Assembly (NCBI GenBank): GCA_946187345.1
Contig: CAMHQD010000024.1
Location: forward strand, 1-34,475
Reading direction: 5' to 3'
Length of the DNA stretch: 34,475 nucleotides
Origin: an uncultured Porphyromonadaceae bacterium
Lineage (GTDB): Bacteria > Bacteroidota > Bacteroidia > Bacteroidales > Muribaculaceae
How positions within the stretch are numbered: position 1 is the stretch's first letter; each line of letters begins with the position of its first letter. The position numbers and the translations under genes are program-made. Positions 21,773 to 30,757 of the stretch are shown one piece after another. The notes beneath the pieces are model-generated. The model had not been told where the DNA came from. It was given only the letters and a program-made list of their open reading frames with translations, and searched no databases.

Positions 21773-23803
21773 TTATTTGAGCGATTTTTCTATCTCCAAA
21801 GCGATATTTTCGGGAGTGAAACCGAACTCGCGGTCGAGCACCTTGTAGGGTGCCGAAGCACCGAAGTGGTCGAGACCGAAAATGCGACCCACAGGCACCA
21901 CACGACGCAGGGTGCTGGGCAGGCCGGCCGTCAGGCCAAAGGCGGGCACACCCTGCGGTATGACCTCGTTGCGATAGGCCTCATCTTGATCGAGGAACAG
22001 GCCGATTGACGGCACACTCACAACTTGGGCATTGATACCCTTGGCGGCGATGATAGCGGCGGCCTCAACCAGGGTCGACACCTCCGAGCCGTTGCCCACG
22101 AGAATGACATCGGGCTTCTCCACCTTATTAATAATGTAACCGCCACGCTCGGCCTGCAACGCGTCACGATAGCGGTCACCGCTTGCGCTCGGCAACTCGG
22201 GAATGTCCTGGCGCGAGAGGATGAGCGCGGTGGGAGTGAGGGTGTTCTCCATCGCCATCTTCCACGCCACCGTTGTCTCGGCGGCATCGGCGGGGCGCAG
22301 CACGAGCATACTGTTACGACCATGGTGGTTCTTGAGTTCCTCCATCAAGCGGATTTGCGCCTCCTGCTCCACCGGCTCGTGGGTGGGGCCATCCTCACCA
22401 ACACGGAACGCGTCGTGAGTCCAGATGAACTTCACCGGCAACTCCATCAGTGCCGAGAGGCGCGCCGCCGGCTTGATATAGTCGCTGAAGACAAAGAACG
22501 TGCCACAGGCAGCGATTACACCACCATGCAGTGCCATACCATTGATGATGGCAGCCATGGCAAGTTCGCTGACGCCGGCATTAAGGAACGCGCCCTTGAA
22601 GTTGTGGCGGGTGAAGGCGCCGGCCACCTTGAGGAAACCGTCGGTCTTGTCGCTATTGGCGAGATCCGCACTGCTGACAATCATATTGCCCACCTGCTCG
22701 GCCAGAGCCTTGAGCACAGTAGCGCTGGCGGCACGCGTTGCGCAGCCGGGCTTCTGCTGGATACCTTCCCAATCCACCTTGGGAGCCTCGCCGGCGATGT
22801 AGCGGCACAGTTCGGCGGCTTGCTCGGGATTGGCGTCGGCCCAAGCCTTTTGGGCAGCCTTACGCTCGGCCACGATAGCACGTAGCCGCTCAGCGCGCTC
22901 GGCATAAAGTTTCTCCACCTCGGGGAAGGTTGCCCAAACGTTGTTGAGGTCACCGCCCAGGTGTTCAATCGTGCGGTCGTAACTGGCGCCGCTCTTGCTC
23001 AGTGGGTTGCCGTGGGTGCTGCACTTGCCCTCAAAGTTATCACCGGCCTCGGTGACGGCACCGCGGCCCATAACAGTGTGACCGAGAATAAGCACAGGCT
23101 TGTCTTGCTCCTGCTGCGCCTGCTCCAATGCATCGGCGATGGCCTGCGGATCGGAGCCATCCACCTCAATCACACGCCAGCCGAGGGCCTTATATTTCAT
23201 AGCGGCATCCTCTACAGTGACGGCATCACAGTCGGTGGAAAGTTGCACGCGGTTGCTGTCGTAGAACATGATGAGGTTGTTGAGGCCGAGGTAGCCGGCG
23301 ATGCGGGCCGCCTCCTGCGAGATACCCTCCTGCACACCGCCGTCGCTGATAAAGGCGTAGGTCTTATGGGCCCACACGTCTCCAAAGCGCTCAACGATGA
23401 ACCGCTCCGCGATGGCGGCGCCAACGGCCATCACATGGCCTTGGCCGAGAGGGCCGCTGGTGTTCTCCACACCATGCTCGGGATCAACCTCGGGGTGACC
23501 CGGTGTGATGCTACCCCACGAGCGGAAAGCCTGCAGGTCCTCAACGGTGTACTTGCCGGTGAGATGCAGCACGGCATAAAGCATCGGCGACATGTGGCCA
23601 GGGTCGAGGAAAAAGCGGTCGCGCGCGAACCACTTTCCATCGTCCGGGTCGTGAACGAGGAACTTGGAATATAGAACGTTAACATAGTCGGCACCACCCA
23701 TAGCGCCGCCAGGGTGACCGCTCTTGGCCTTCTCGACCATCGAGGCCGCCAGAATGCGAATGTTATCGGCGGCGCGAGTCATCAGTTTACTGTCAATCTT
23801 CAT
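21773..23803 (-). CDS. tkt: Transketolase
   Basis: A ThDP/Mg2+-dependent enzyme of the pentose phosphate pathway that transfers two-carbon ketol units between sugar phosphates. The 676 residues have all three transketolase domains: an N-terminal ThDP-binding domain (KSGHPGGAMGGAD at about 28-40, GPLGQGHVMAVG around 117, and the Mg/ThDP motif SDGGVQEGISQEAARIAGYLGLNNL, given here as about 153-177), a pyrimidine-binding middle domain with the catalytic Glu in AGVSELAMAAI, and a C-terminal domain. The GDG of many bacteria is SDG here, as I recall is common in Bacteroidetes. A single full-length chain is used, not the split form. It has its own promoter at 23845-23875. Confidence 0.95.
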   Translation of the reverse strand: MKIDSKLMTRAADNIRILAASMVEKAKSGHPGGAMGGADYVNVLYSKFLVHDPDDGKWFARDRFFLDPGHMSPMLYAVLHLTGKYTVEDLQAFRSWGSITPGHPEVDPEHGVENTSGPLGQGHVMAVGAAIAERFIVERFGDVWAHKTYAFISDGGVQEGISQEAARIAGYLGLNNLIMFYDSNRVQLSTDCDAVTVEDAAMKYKALGWRVIEVDGSDPQAIADALEQAQQEQDKPVLILGHTVMGRGAVTEAGDNFEGKCSTHGNPLSKSGASYDRTIEHLGGDLNNVWATFPEVEKLYAERAERLRAIVAERKAAQKAWADANPEQAAELCRYIAGEAPKVDWEGIQQKPGCATRAASATVLKALAEQVGNMIVSSADLANSDKTDGFLKVAGAFTRHNFKGAFLNAGVSELAMAAIINGMALHGGVIAACGTFFVFSDYIKPAARLSALMELPVKFIWTHDAFRVGEDGPTHEPVEQEAQIRLMEELKNHHGRNSMLVLRPADAAETTVAWKMAMENTLTPTALILSRQDIPELPSASGDRYRDALQAERGGYIINKVEKPDVILVGNGSEVSTLVEAAAIIAAKGINAQVVSVPSIGLFLDQDEAYRNEVIPQGVPAFGLTAGLPSTLRRVVPVGRIFGLDHFGASAPYKVLDREFGFTPENIALEIEKSLK

Positions 23804-23844
23804 AGGTTATAGTCTTTAAAAGTATGATTATTCGTTTGAGGCAA

Positions 23845-23875
23845 CAAATTTAGTCAAAATTCTTGACACCTGCAA
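23845..23875 (-). promoter_or_regulatory. Transketolase promoter
   Basis: On the minus strand: TTG (23875-23873), a 20-nt spacer, TAAATTTG (23852-23845); the leader to the ATG at 23803 is about 35 nt. This separates tkt from the upstream TolC gene. Confidence 0.75.
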
Positions 23876-23916
23876 ATGATTGCTCCTTGTTGACGTAAAA
23901 AGTAAGTCACGTTTTG

Positions 23917-25254
23917 TTACTGGGCGGTGGCAAGGCGGTACTCGAGGCAACTGTTGTGGTAGGCGGCCAAAGCGTCGGCACGGCGGTCAAGGGCTTGCTG
24001 GTAGAGCAACTGAGCCTCAAGCAGGTCGCTCATGCGGGAGACACCGGCGCGGTAGTGGTCGCGGTTGATGCGCAGGTTTTCCTCGGCTTGCTCGATGCCG
24101 CGGGCGGCTAACGTGAGTTGGTCGCGTGCCTCCATCACGCCGTTCCACGCGCTCTGCATTTTGATGGTGAGCAACTCGCTATTGTCGGACAGTTGGTCAC
24201 GAGCCTTGACCTCCTCCAGTCGCTTGCGCTTGACGGCATGGCTTGTGCCCCACCAGTCGGTGATGGGCACGCTCACCGTGGCAAACGCCATCCCGAAAGA
24301 GGTGCCTTTTCCCAACAGGTTGTGGTAGTTGTAGCCCACGCCCACCGACACCGTTGGCATCGCCTTGCCGCGCTCCATCTTGGTCTGCAGTGCGGCCGCC
24401 TCCACTTGCTTGTCGAGCAGGCGGTATTCCGGCGTGGCGAGCAAGGCTTGGCCGTGGTCGGGACGTGGGGGCAGCGACGGATTAAAGTCGGGAGTAGCCA
24501 CAATGTCAAATGCGGTGTCGCTCAAGGCGCAATGCTGGGCGAGCAGCATCTTGACCACGGCCTGCCCGTTGAGCAGTTTGAGGCGTTGGCTCTCGATATC
24601 ATTTTGGCGCAGTTGCACCTGCAGCAGGTCGTTGCGCAACGTCACGCCGGCGTTCACGGCCACTGTCACGTCTTTGTTCAGGCCATTGAGCAGGGCCGCG
24701 ACTGCGTCAAGGGTGCGCAGTTTCTCCCGCATGGTCACCAGTTGCCAGTAATACTGCTCGGTGGTGCGCAACACATCATTGGCCGACAGTTCCAGTCGCA
24801 GTTGCGACACGTCCTCGCCCAATCGTGCCAGGCGGTTACCGTTGACGATGCGCCCGCCGGCAAACACCGGTTGGACGGCACTCACACCGGCCAACGTGCC
24901 ATGCTTCATCATCGACACGCCGATGGGCGTGGCAAAGCCAGCGAGCGCCTCGGCGGGCATCGACTGGGCAAGCACTCCGGCAAGCGAAGCCGGCAACATC
25001 TCGCCCGGATTAATATCCATCTGCATCATTCCCTGTGTGGCGGCAAACGAGAGGCCCGTTGCGCTCACCGTCGGGAAATAGTTGGTGAAAGCCTCGCGGC
25101 GCTGCTCGGCGGCCGCGGCAATATCGTGGCGGGCACAACGCATAGCGTTGTTGCCCGTCAACGCCGAGTCGCGCAACTGCTCGAGCGTGTAGGCCGGCCG
25201 GCCATAGGCTACCGCCGCCACCGCTATCAATAAAAACAAAAATTTATATCTCAT
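23917..25254 (-). CDS. TolC-family outer membrane efflux protein
   Basis: The outer-membrane channel of a tripartite exporter. The 445 residues have a signal peptide (MRYKFLFLLIAVAAVAYG) and two repeated OEP units of long coiled-coil helices with short beta-strands (YTLEQLRDSAL at the start; 'LDKQVEAAALQTKMERGKAMPTV' typical of the second half; the ending 'YRAGVSRMSDLLEAQLLYQQALDRRADAL', about 405-433). A GTG three codons upstream (25263) is an alternative start; the ATG at 25254 gives the normal signal peptide. It is third in the adaptor-RND-TolC set. The gap to the RND gene is about 105 nt and contains two hairpins. Confidence 0.9.
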   Translation of the reverse strand: MRYKFLFLLIAVAAVAYGRPAYTLEQLRDSALTGNNAMRCARHDIAAAAEQRREAFTNYFPTVSATGLSFAATQGMMQMDINPGEMLPASLAGVLAQSMPAEALAGFATPIGVSMMKHGTLAGVSAVQPVFAGGRIVNGNRLARLGEDVSQLRLELSANDVLRTTEQYYWQLVTMREKLRTLDAVAALLNGLNKDVTVAVNAGVTLRNDLLQVQLRQNDIESQRLKLLNGQAVVKMLLAQHCALSDTAFDIVATPDFNPSLPPRPDHGQALLATPEYRLLDKQVEAAALQTKMERGKAMPTVSVGVGYNYHNLLGKGTSFGMAFATVSVPITDWWGTSHAVKRKRLEEVKARDQLSDNSELLTIKMQSAWNGVMEARDQLTLAARGIEQAEENLRINRDHYRAGVSRMSDLLEAQLLYQQALDRRADALAAYHNSCLEYRLATAQ

Positions 25255-25273
25255 CTTCAACACTCTTGGTTGT

Positions 25274-25296
25274 GTATTGCGAGACGAAGTCTCGTA
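25274..25296. repeat. 23-bp palindromic element, copy A (upstream of the TolC gene)
   Basis: Core CGAGAC-GAA-GTCTCG (25280-25294), flanked by GTATTG and TA. A 23-bp copy with two mismatches lies in the opposite orientation at 29539-29561, upstream of the adaptor gene. Confidence 0.65.
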
Positions 25297-25316
25297 AAAA
25301 AAGATTACTATAGTTT

Positions 25317-25337
25317 CCCCCTCTCTTCAGGAGGGGG
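25317..25337. repeat. GC-rich hairpin between the RND and TolC genes
   Basis: CCCCCTC (25317-25323)/GAGGGGG (25331-25337) with a 7-nt loop, followed on the plus strand by ATTAAGGGGGTGGGGAGG. It lies just after the RND stop codon. G-run elements of this kind are often dispersed repeats. As RNA it could lessen transcription into the TolC gene. Confidence 0.5.
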
Positions 25338-25359
25338 GGATTAAGGGGGTGGGGAGGCC

Positions 25360-28300
25360 TTACTTCAAGTTCACCTTCCAATAGACCACCGGCAGCACTG
25401 TCACCACGAGGATGAGTGTACCGATGCCACCGGCAAAGATTGTGACACCCACCGGCATCCAGAACGACGATGCCGCGATAATCATCGGCACGACGCCCAC
25501 GGCCGTGGTGGCTGTGGTGAGGAAAATGGGCACCATGCGCCGGCGGCCGGCATCATGGGCGGCACGCTTCACGGCGGCATTATACTCGTCGCGGCTCGCC
25601 TCGGGGTGGGCCGCCACAAAGGCGTCCATCAAGTCGTTGGCATGCTCAAAAATCAAAATCTCGTTGCGCATAATGATGCCCATGAGTGTAATAAGGCCGA
25701 AGATTGACGTCAGACCCAACGCGCGGTCCATCAGGCCCAAGCCCACGAGCGCGCCCGGCATCATGAGTCCCAACGCGGTCATACACACGATTGTGATGCC
25801 ATACTTCTTGAAATTGAACAGTAGGAAGAAGAAAATGATGACCATGGCGATAGCGATGCCCCAGAAGATTTGCGGCAGCGCCTCGTCGCCATACTCTATC
25901 TCGCCGCCCACCTCGGCGCGCACTCCCACAGGCAACCCGATTTCATGCTGCATTATCTCGGCTATCCGTTTCTCGACGGGCGCGGTGAACACGCCGGAGG
26001 CAAACTGCGCCGTGACCGTGATGCAGCGCTCGCCGCCGCGGTGCATGATGCGGTTCTCGCTCCACATCGGCTCCACCGTGGCCACTTGACGCAGCGGCAC
26101 GGTGCTGCTCACAATATGGTTACCGCCAACTGCCGGATGCATCGCCGCCGAGATGGTCGCCACCGTTGAACTAACGCCCAAGTTCTCCACATCCGAGACG
26201 GTCATGTCGCTGTCGTCTTTGACGACCACCGGCAACTCATAGTCACCTTCCCAAATCTGCCCCACGCGCAGGTCGCCCGTGACGGTGCTCAACGCCATCT
26301 CGGCGCCGGCACGCGATATTCCCAGTTGGGCCGATGCCACGGGGTCTAACTTGACATTGATAATCGGATAGGGATCGAAGTAATCGGTGTGGACCCATTC
26401 CAATTCGGGCATGGGCCTCATGCGCTCCATCAGCCGTTCGGCGGCCACGTGCAGGGAGTCGATGTTGTCGCCGTAGAAGCGGTATTCCAACTCCGGCACC
26501 TCGAGGAAGTCAAGCCGTTTGAAGCGGACGTAAGCGTTCGGGAAGGCCTCGGCCAAGCGCGGCTGGTAGTCGGCCAACAAGTCGAGCGTAGCCTGCTGCG
26601 AGGCGGTGTTGACGATGAGTTGAGCGAAGTTTCGCCCGGCCATCTGTGGCGCATAGGTGGTCTGGAAGCGAGGCGACGAGCAGCCCACAAAGGTGGTGAG
26701 TGATGTCACGCGCTCATCGGCGGCCAAAGCGCGGAACACCGAGTCGGAGACCACACGCGTCTCGGCGATGCCCTTGCCCTCCGGCAAGAACACCTCCACT
26801 GCAAACTGGTCGCGGTCGGCGTAGGGGAAGAGGCGGATTTTCAACGTTGGGACAATGAGCGACGAGAGCATCACCAGCGCCACGCCGCCGACAATCGTGA
26901 GCCACGGGTGGCGGAACGTCCAGTCCAGCGCAACGTTGTAGACATCTTGCACGCGGTCGGTGAACTGCTTGCCGCTTTTTGCCTTGGGCACCTTGATAAT
27001 AGCGGCACACAGGAACGGAATCAGCGCCACCGCCAGCAGCAGCGACACCATCAGGTTGATTGTGATAGTCCACGGGAAGTCCTCCAGCGCGTCGAGGAAG
27101 GCTCCCTTGAACGTAATCAGGAACGGGAAGAAGATGGCACAGATGCAGATTGTGGCGAGCATCATCGGCATGAAATACTGCGCGACAGACTTCACGGCGG
27201 CGTCCACCGGCTTGAAGCCCTTGCCCACATACTCCAGATAGCCGTCGATAACCACAATCGAGTTGTCAACAATCATTCCCAGCACCACAATCAAGCCGGC
27301 GAGAGTGACGATATTCAACTCAATGCCGGCCACATACATCACCGCCACCGAGATAAACGTGCTCAGCGGGATGGTAATCGCCGCAACGATGGCCGAGCGC
27401 AACGGGAAGAGCAGCATCATCACCAAGATGATGACGGCCATCGACACCAACAGGTCGCGCAAGAACGAACTGACGCTCTCCCCCACCACCTTGGGCTGGT
27501 CGGCAATGCGGGTGACTGTCACGTCGGCCGGCATCTCATTGGCACGGAAGTCGCTGAGCACCTTGTCCACCTCGCGTCCGTAAGCCACGATGTTGTTGCC
27601 GGGCGACATCTCTAACGACAACAGCACGCATGGGTTGCCGTCTTGCTCAATGTAACTGTCGTCGGTGTCATACTCGCGCACCACCCTTGCCACATCGCTC
27701 ACGCGGACGACCTTAGCGGTGGCCGGGTCGCTATAGATAATCAGGTTTTCCACCTCGGCCACACTATTCTCACCGGTCTCAATGTGGATAGGAGTCTGCT
27801 GGTCGGCGTCAGAGACGGCTCCGCTCATTGTTGTGAGGCCCTGCATCTGCAACTTGGCGAAAAGCGACTGCTGGCCGATGCCGTAGGCCTGCAAGCGGTT
27901 GCGGTCCACGTAGAGGCTGATTTGCTCCTTCTGCTCGCCGTATTGGCGCACGTTGGCCACCGATGGGATGCGCCGCAGGCGGTCACTCAAGCGGTCGCTA
28001 TAGTCCTGTAACTCGCGGTAACTGCGGTCGCGGCTCGCCACAGCGATGAGCAGAGCCGACGTGTTGCCGAAGTCATCGTTGGCCACCACGGCCAGCACGC
28101 CCTGCGGCAGCGACTGCTTGAACAGGGCCAGACCGTGCTTGATTTTGCTCCACACCTCATCCTTGTTGTTCACATCGTCGCCCAACTTTACCATGACGAT
28201 GCACATACCGTTTTGAGAGGTGGATGTGGTCTTGATGCGGTTCACCTCACCAAAGGTGAACAGGTATCGCTCCAGCGGCTTGGCCACCTGCTGCTCAACC

Positions 28301-28488
28301 TCCTCGGCGGTGGCGCCGGGATAGACGGCCACAACAACACCCTGACGGATGGTGAACTGCGGGAACTCGTCCTTGGGCATATCGCTCATGCCATAGATGC
28401 CGAGCGCAAAGAGCACTCCCAGCACCAGCAGCGTGATCGGATAATTGCGCAGGGGCCACAAAATCCAATTGTCCTTTTTCGTCTTCAT
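25360..28488 (-). CDS. RND-family efflux transporter (AcrB-type inner membrane pump)
   Basis: A proton-driven pump that moves drugs or other amphiphiles through the periplasm. The 1042 residues have the RND plan: TM1 near the start (LLVLGVLFALGIYG), a large periplasmic loop with the 'YPGATAEEVEQQVAKPLE' stretch (about 55-72), a TM block with conserved D in 'GLIVVLGMIVDNSIVVID' (TM4 proton relay), a second large loop and a second TM block to the C-terminus (ending LPVVYWKVNLK). The HAE1/AcrB group is more likely than heavy-metal CusA, because no Met-rich copper motifs are seen. The start is ATG at 28488, 7 nt after the adaptor stop, so the two are translationally linked. No repressor gene is adjacent. 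Confidence 0.94.
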   Translation of the reverse strand: MKTKKDNWILWPLRNYPITLLVLGVLFALGIYGMSDMPKDEFPQFTIRQGVVVAVYPGATAEEVEQQVAKPLERYLFTFGEVNRIKTTSTSQNGMCIVMVKLGDDVNNKDEVWSKIKHGLALFKQSLPQGVLAVVANDDFGNTSALLIAVASRDRSYRELQDYSDRLSDRLRRIPSVANVRQYGEQKEQISLYVDRNRLQAYGIGQQSLFAKLQMQGLTTMSGAVSDADQQTPIHIETGENSVAEVENLIIYSDPATAKVVRVSDVARVVREYDTDDSYIEQDGNPCVLLSLEMSPGNNIVAYGREVDKVLSDFRANEMPADVTVTRIADQPKVVGESVSSFLRDLLVSMAVIILVMMLLFPLRSAIVAAITIPLSTFISVAVMYVAGIELNIVTLAGLIVVLGMIVDNSIVVIDGYLEYVGKGFKPVDAAVKSVAQYFMPMMLATICICAIFFPFLITFKGAFLDALEDFPWTITINLMVSLLLAVALIPFLCAAIIKVPKAKSGKQFTDRVQDVYNVALDWTFRHPWLTIVGGVALVMLSSLIVPTLKIRLFPYADRDQFAVEVFLPEGKGIAETRVVSDSVFRALAADERVTSLTTFVGCSSPRFQTTYAPQMAGRNFAQLIVNTASQQATLDLLADYQPRLAEAFPNAYVRFKRLDFLEVPELEYRFYGDNIDSLHVAAERLMERMRPMPELEWVHTDYFDPYPIINVKLDPVASAQLGISRAGAEMALSTVTGDLRVGQIWEGDYELPVVVKDDSDMTVSDVENLGVSSTVATISAAMHPAVGGNHIVSSTVPLRQVATVEPMWSENRIMHRGGERCITVTAQFASGVFTAPVEKRIAEIMQHEIGLPVGVRAEVGGEIEYGDEALPQIFWGIAIAMVIIFFFLLFNFKKYGITIVCMTALGLMMPGALVGLGLMDRALGLTSIFGLITLMGIIMRNEILIFEHANDLMDAFVAAHPEASRDEYNAAVKRAAHDAGRRRMVPIFLTTATTAVGVVPMIIAASSFWMPVGVTIFAGGIGTLILVVTVLPVVYWKVNLK

Positions 28489-28495
28489 GGCTCCG

Positions 28496-29515
28496 TCAAT
28501 AGATTACCTTGGAGCCTTCGCCCAGTTTCTGGTATCCCTCGGTGACAATGCGGTCGCCCTGCTTTATGCCGCCGGCGACGGTGACACGGTTGCCGATGGT
28601 AGCGCCGACATTGACGGGCGAGCGATGTGCGGTGCTGTCGGCGGCGACGGTCCACACAAACAGTTCGCCGCCGGCCCGACGCTGCACGGCCGTCAGCGGC
28701 AGCGACAGGGCCGCACCAGCCTTGCCTGTGTCAAGCGTGACATCGGCCACCATGCCGGGCAACAGTTTGCGGTCGGGGTTGTGGACGGCGATGCGCACGT
28801 CGTAGGTGTGAGTGAGGGCATCAGCCTGGACGCCCTTCTCGACGCGACCGCCCGCGACACGCTTGCCGGCGGCCTCGACATTGATTGTGGAGGGAGTTGA
28901 GGCTGTCACCGCGGCCACCTCGGCCTCGGGCAGCGACACCTTGACTTTGACGGTGCTGATGTCAAGAATGCTGACGACGGCTTGGCTGGGCATCGCCGTC
29001 TCGCCGGCTCCGACCATTTTGCGTCCCACGACACCGCTCACGGGAGCCGTCAAACGGCAGTCGGCGAGGTTCTTCTTGACCACCTCAACCTGCGAGACAG
29101 CCTGGGCTACCTTGCTTTGAATTTCAACCCATTGCACCTCGGGCAGCGAGCCGTTGTCGTGTAGCATGCGGTAACGCTCCAGCGCGTCCTGCGCCTGGGC
29201 CAACTGAGCCTCGGCGCCGGCGAGCATATTGCGGGCCTGAGTATCGTCCATCACGGCGATGAGTTGGCCGCGCGACACATATTGTCCCTCGTTGACCAAC
29301 ATCTGCTTGACCACGCCCATGCCGGTGAAACTCACCGCGGTGGCCTCGTTCTCCTCAACGATGCCCACATAGGAGCGACCTGCGCCGGTGGAGGCGGTGC
29401 CGAGAACATCGGTCGCCACTCTCACGGGTTGCTTGGTCTGCTCGCGCGGCTGCTCGCCGCAACTTGCCGCCGCTATCACTAACGCCGGCAAGATTAAGGT
29501 TTTGATTATGTTCAT
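28496..29515 (-). CDS. RND efflux periplasmic adaptor (membrane fusion protein), lipoprotein
   Basis: The adaptor that bridges the RND pump and TolC. The 339 residues start with a lipoprotein signal (LPALVIAAASC, Cys19) and continue with an HlyD-like biotinyl-lipoyl half (FTGMGVVKQMLVNEGQYVSRGQ), a coiled-coil hairpin (about 96-150), the second lipoyl half (CRLTAPVSGVVGRKMVGAGE), a beta-barrel and a membrane-proximal domain (TVAGGIKQGDRIVTEGYQKLGEG). It is first in the efflux set and preceded by 60 nt containing a 23-bp palindrome (29539-29561). No clear TAnnTTTG box lies directly upstream. Confidence 0.93.
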   Translation of the reverse strand: MNIIKTLILPALVIAAASCGEQPREQTKQPVRVATDVLGTASTGAGRSYVGIVEENEATAVSFTGMGVVKQMLVNEGQYVSRGQLIAVMDDTQARNMLAGAEAQLAQAQDALERYRMLHDNGSLPEVQWVEIQSKVAQAVSQVEVVKKNLADCRLTAPVSGVVGRKMVGAGETAMPSQAVVSILDISTVKVKVSLPEAEVAAVTASTPSTINVEAAGKRVAGGRVEKGVQADALTHTYDVRIAVHNPDRKLLPGMVADVTLDTGKAGAALSLPLTAVQRRAGGELFVWTVAADSTAHRSPVNVGATIGNRVTVAGGIKQGDRIVTEGYQKLGEGSKVIY

Positions 29516-29538
29516 TGGTTGATGTTATATTTTGGTGA

Positions 29539-29561
29539 TACGAGACTGCGTCTCGCGATAC
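29539..29561. repeat. 23-bp palindromic element, copy B (upstream of the efflux adaptor gene)
   Basis: Core CGAGAC-TGC-GTCTCG (29541-29555). It is an inverted-orientation match to copy A, 21 of 23 positions identical. It lies 24 nt upstream of the adaptor start codon, where an operator or leader hairpin would act. Confidence 0.65.
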
Positions 29562-29575
29562 AAAACTATTCTGTT

Positions 29576-30748
29576 TTACAGGGCAATTTTAGTGGCGTGG
29601 TTGCCCACCATGACGACATAGACACGGTTCTCAGGCAAATTGCCGATATTGGTGACTTGGGCGGCGGGGCGCTCATAGTATTGGCGGCCATATGCGTCAA
29701 ACACTCTCACCCAGCCCTCGTGGGGCAGGTTGTTGATATAGACGGTGCCGTCGTGCACGACGACTTGCGGCTCGGCCGCCGGATACATCTCGTCGCTGAC
29801 ACCGGTCACCACAGGCGAGGCGGGCACGGTGTAGGCCACCGGCTCGAGGTCGCTCATCATCACGGTTGGCACGATGGTATAGGTCTCGGCAATCTCGCCC
29901 TGGGGCAGGTAGTAACGCGGCGCGGCGGTCACCGCCACCGTCTCGCCCCACTTGTCGAGCACACGGAAGGCGACATTTCCCTCCAGCGACAGGCCGTGCA
30001 GAGCCTGCGACACTTGCGGCAGGTCGTTCTCGCCCACGTGGACGTCATACCAACTGTCCTCCTCGGCGGCCCAAACGACAAAGCGGTCGCTGTCGCCGCC
30101 CCACGTCTCGTCGTCCTCAAAGGAAGTCACGGCACCCTCGGCCACAATCACGTCCACGGCGTTCACATCATCGCTGCCGGCAAAACGCGGCGCGGTGTCG
30201 CCCGCGGCATAAATCTCAAACAAGTTATAGCAGCCGTCAAGGGCTCCGGGGCCAATGCTATCAAGGGTGGACGGCAGCAGCAACGTGTGTAACGCGGCGC
30301 AGCCTGCAAAGGCCTCCCCACCCACTGTTGTCAACCCCTCGGGCAACACGACAACAGGCAACGCGGTGCCGGCCACGGCACGTTCGGGCAGACGCTCCAG
30401 ACCCGTTGGCAACGTGAGCCCCTGCAACTCGCGTGCTCCGGCAAACGCGCCTTTGCCTATATGTCTCACACTACCGGGCAACTGTACCAACGTCACAGCG
30501 CTGCCGGCAAAGGCGCCATCGCCAACGGCAGTGACCTCGTAGTTACGGCCGAAAGAATAAACCGCATCGGGCACAATAACATCGCCTTTATAGCGGTTAA
30601 CTCCATCAACGATGTGCGACACCAGTACCGCGGTACCCTTTTCGGCATCAATCTCATAATGCAAGCCGCCACTCTCAATCTCGTAGGCACCGGCCCACAT
30701 TGCGACAGTCATCGCAAGAGCCGATATTATTCTTAATCGTTTCATCAT
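29576..30748 (-). CDS. Secreted BspA-type leucine-rich-repeat protein with T9SS-like C-terminal domain
   Basis: The 390 residues have a signal peptide (MKRLRIISALAMTVAMWAGA), a block of LRR_5 repeats (about 65-200, with units such as VTLVQLPGSVRHIGKGAFAG and ALHTLLLPSTLDSIGPGALDG), a middle region without clear similarity, and a last 65 residues that look like a type IX secretion sorting domain: GTVYINNLPHEGWVRVFDAYG, then a short NLPENRVYVVMVGNHATKIAL ending. That predicts export by the type IX system or surface display. It starts 9 nt after the MurF-Alr stop and is followed after 60 nt by the efflux adaptor. Its neighbours give no hint of function. Two adjacent ATG codons can serve as start (30748 or 30745). 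Confidence 0.82.
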   Translation of the reverse strand: MMKRLRIISALAMTVAMWAGAYEIESGGLHYEIDAEKGTAVLVSHIVDGVNRYKGDVIVPDAVYSFGRNYEVTAVGDGAFAGSAVTLVQLPGSVRHIGKGAFAGARELQGLTLPTGLERLPERAVAGTALPVVVLPEGLTTVGGEAFAGCAALHTLLLPSTLDSIGPGALDGCYNLFEIYAAGDTAPRFAGSDDVNAVDVIVAEGAVTSFEDDETWGGDSDRFVVWAAEEDSWYDVHVGENDLPQVSQALHGLSLEGNVAFRVLDKWGETVAVTAAPRYYLPQGEIAETYTIVPTVMMSDLEPVAYTVPASPVVTGVSDEMYPAAEPQVVVHDGTVYINNLPHEGWVRVFDAYGRQYYERPAAQVTNIGNLPENRVYVVMVGNHATKIAL

Positions 30749-30757
30749 CAGGCGTTT

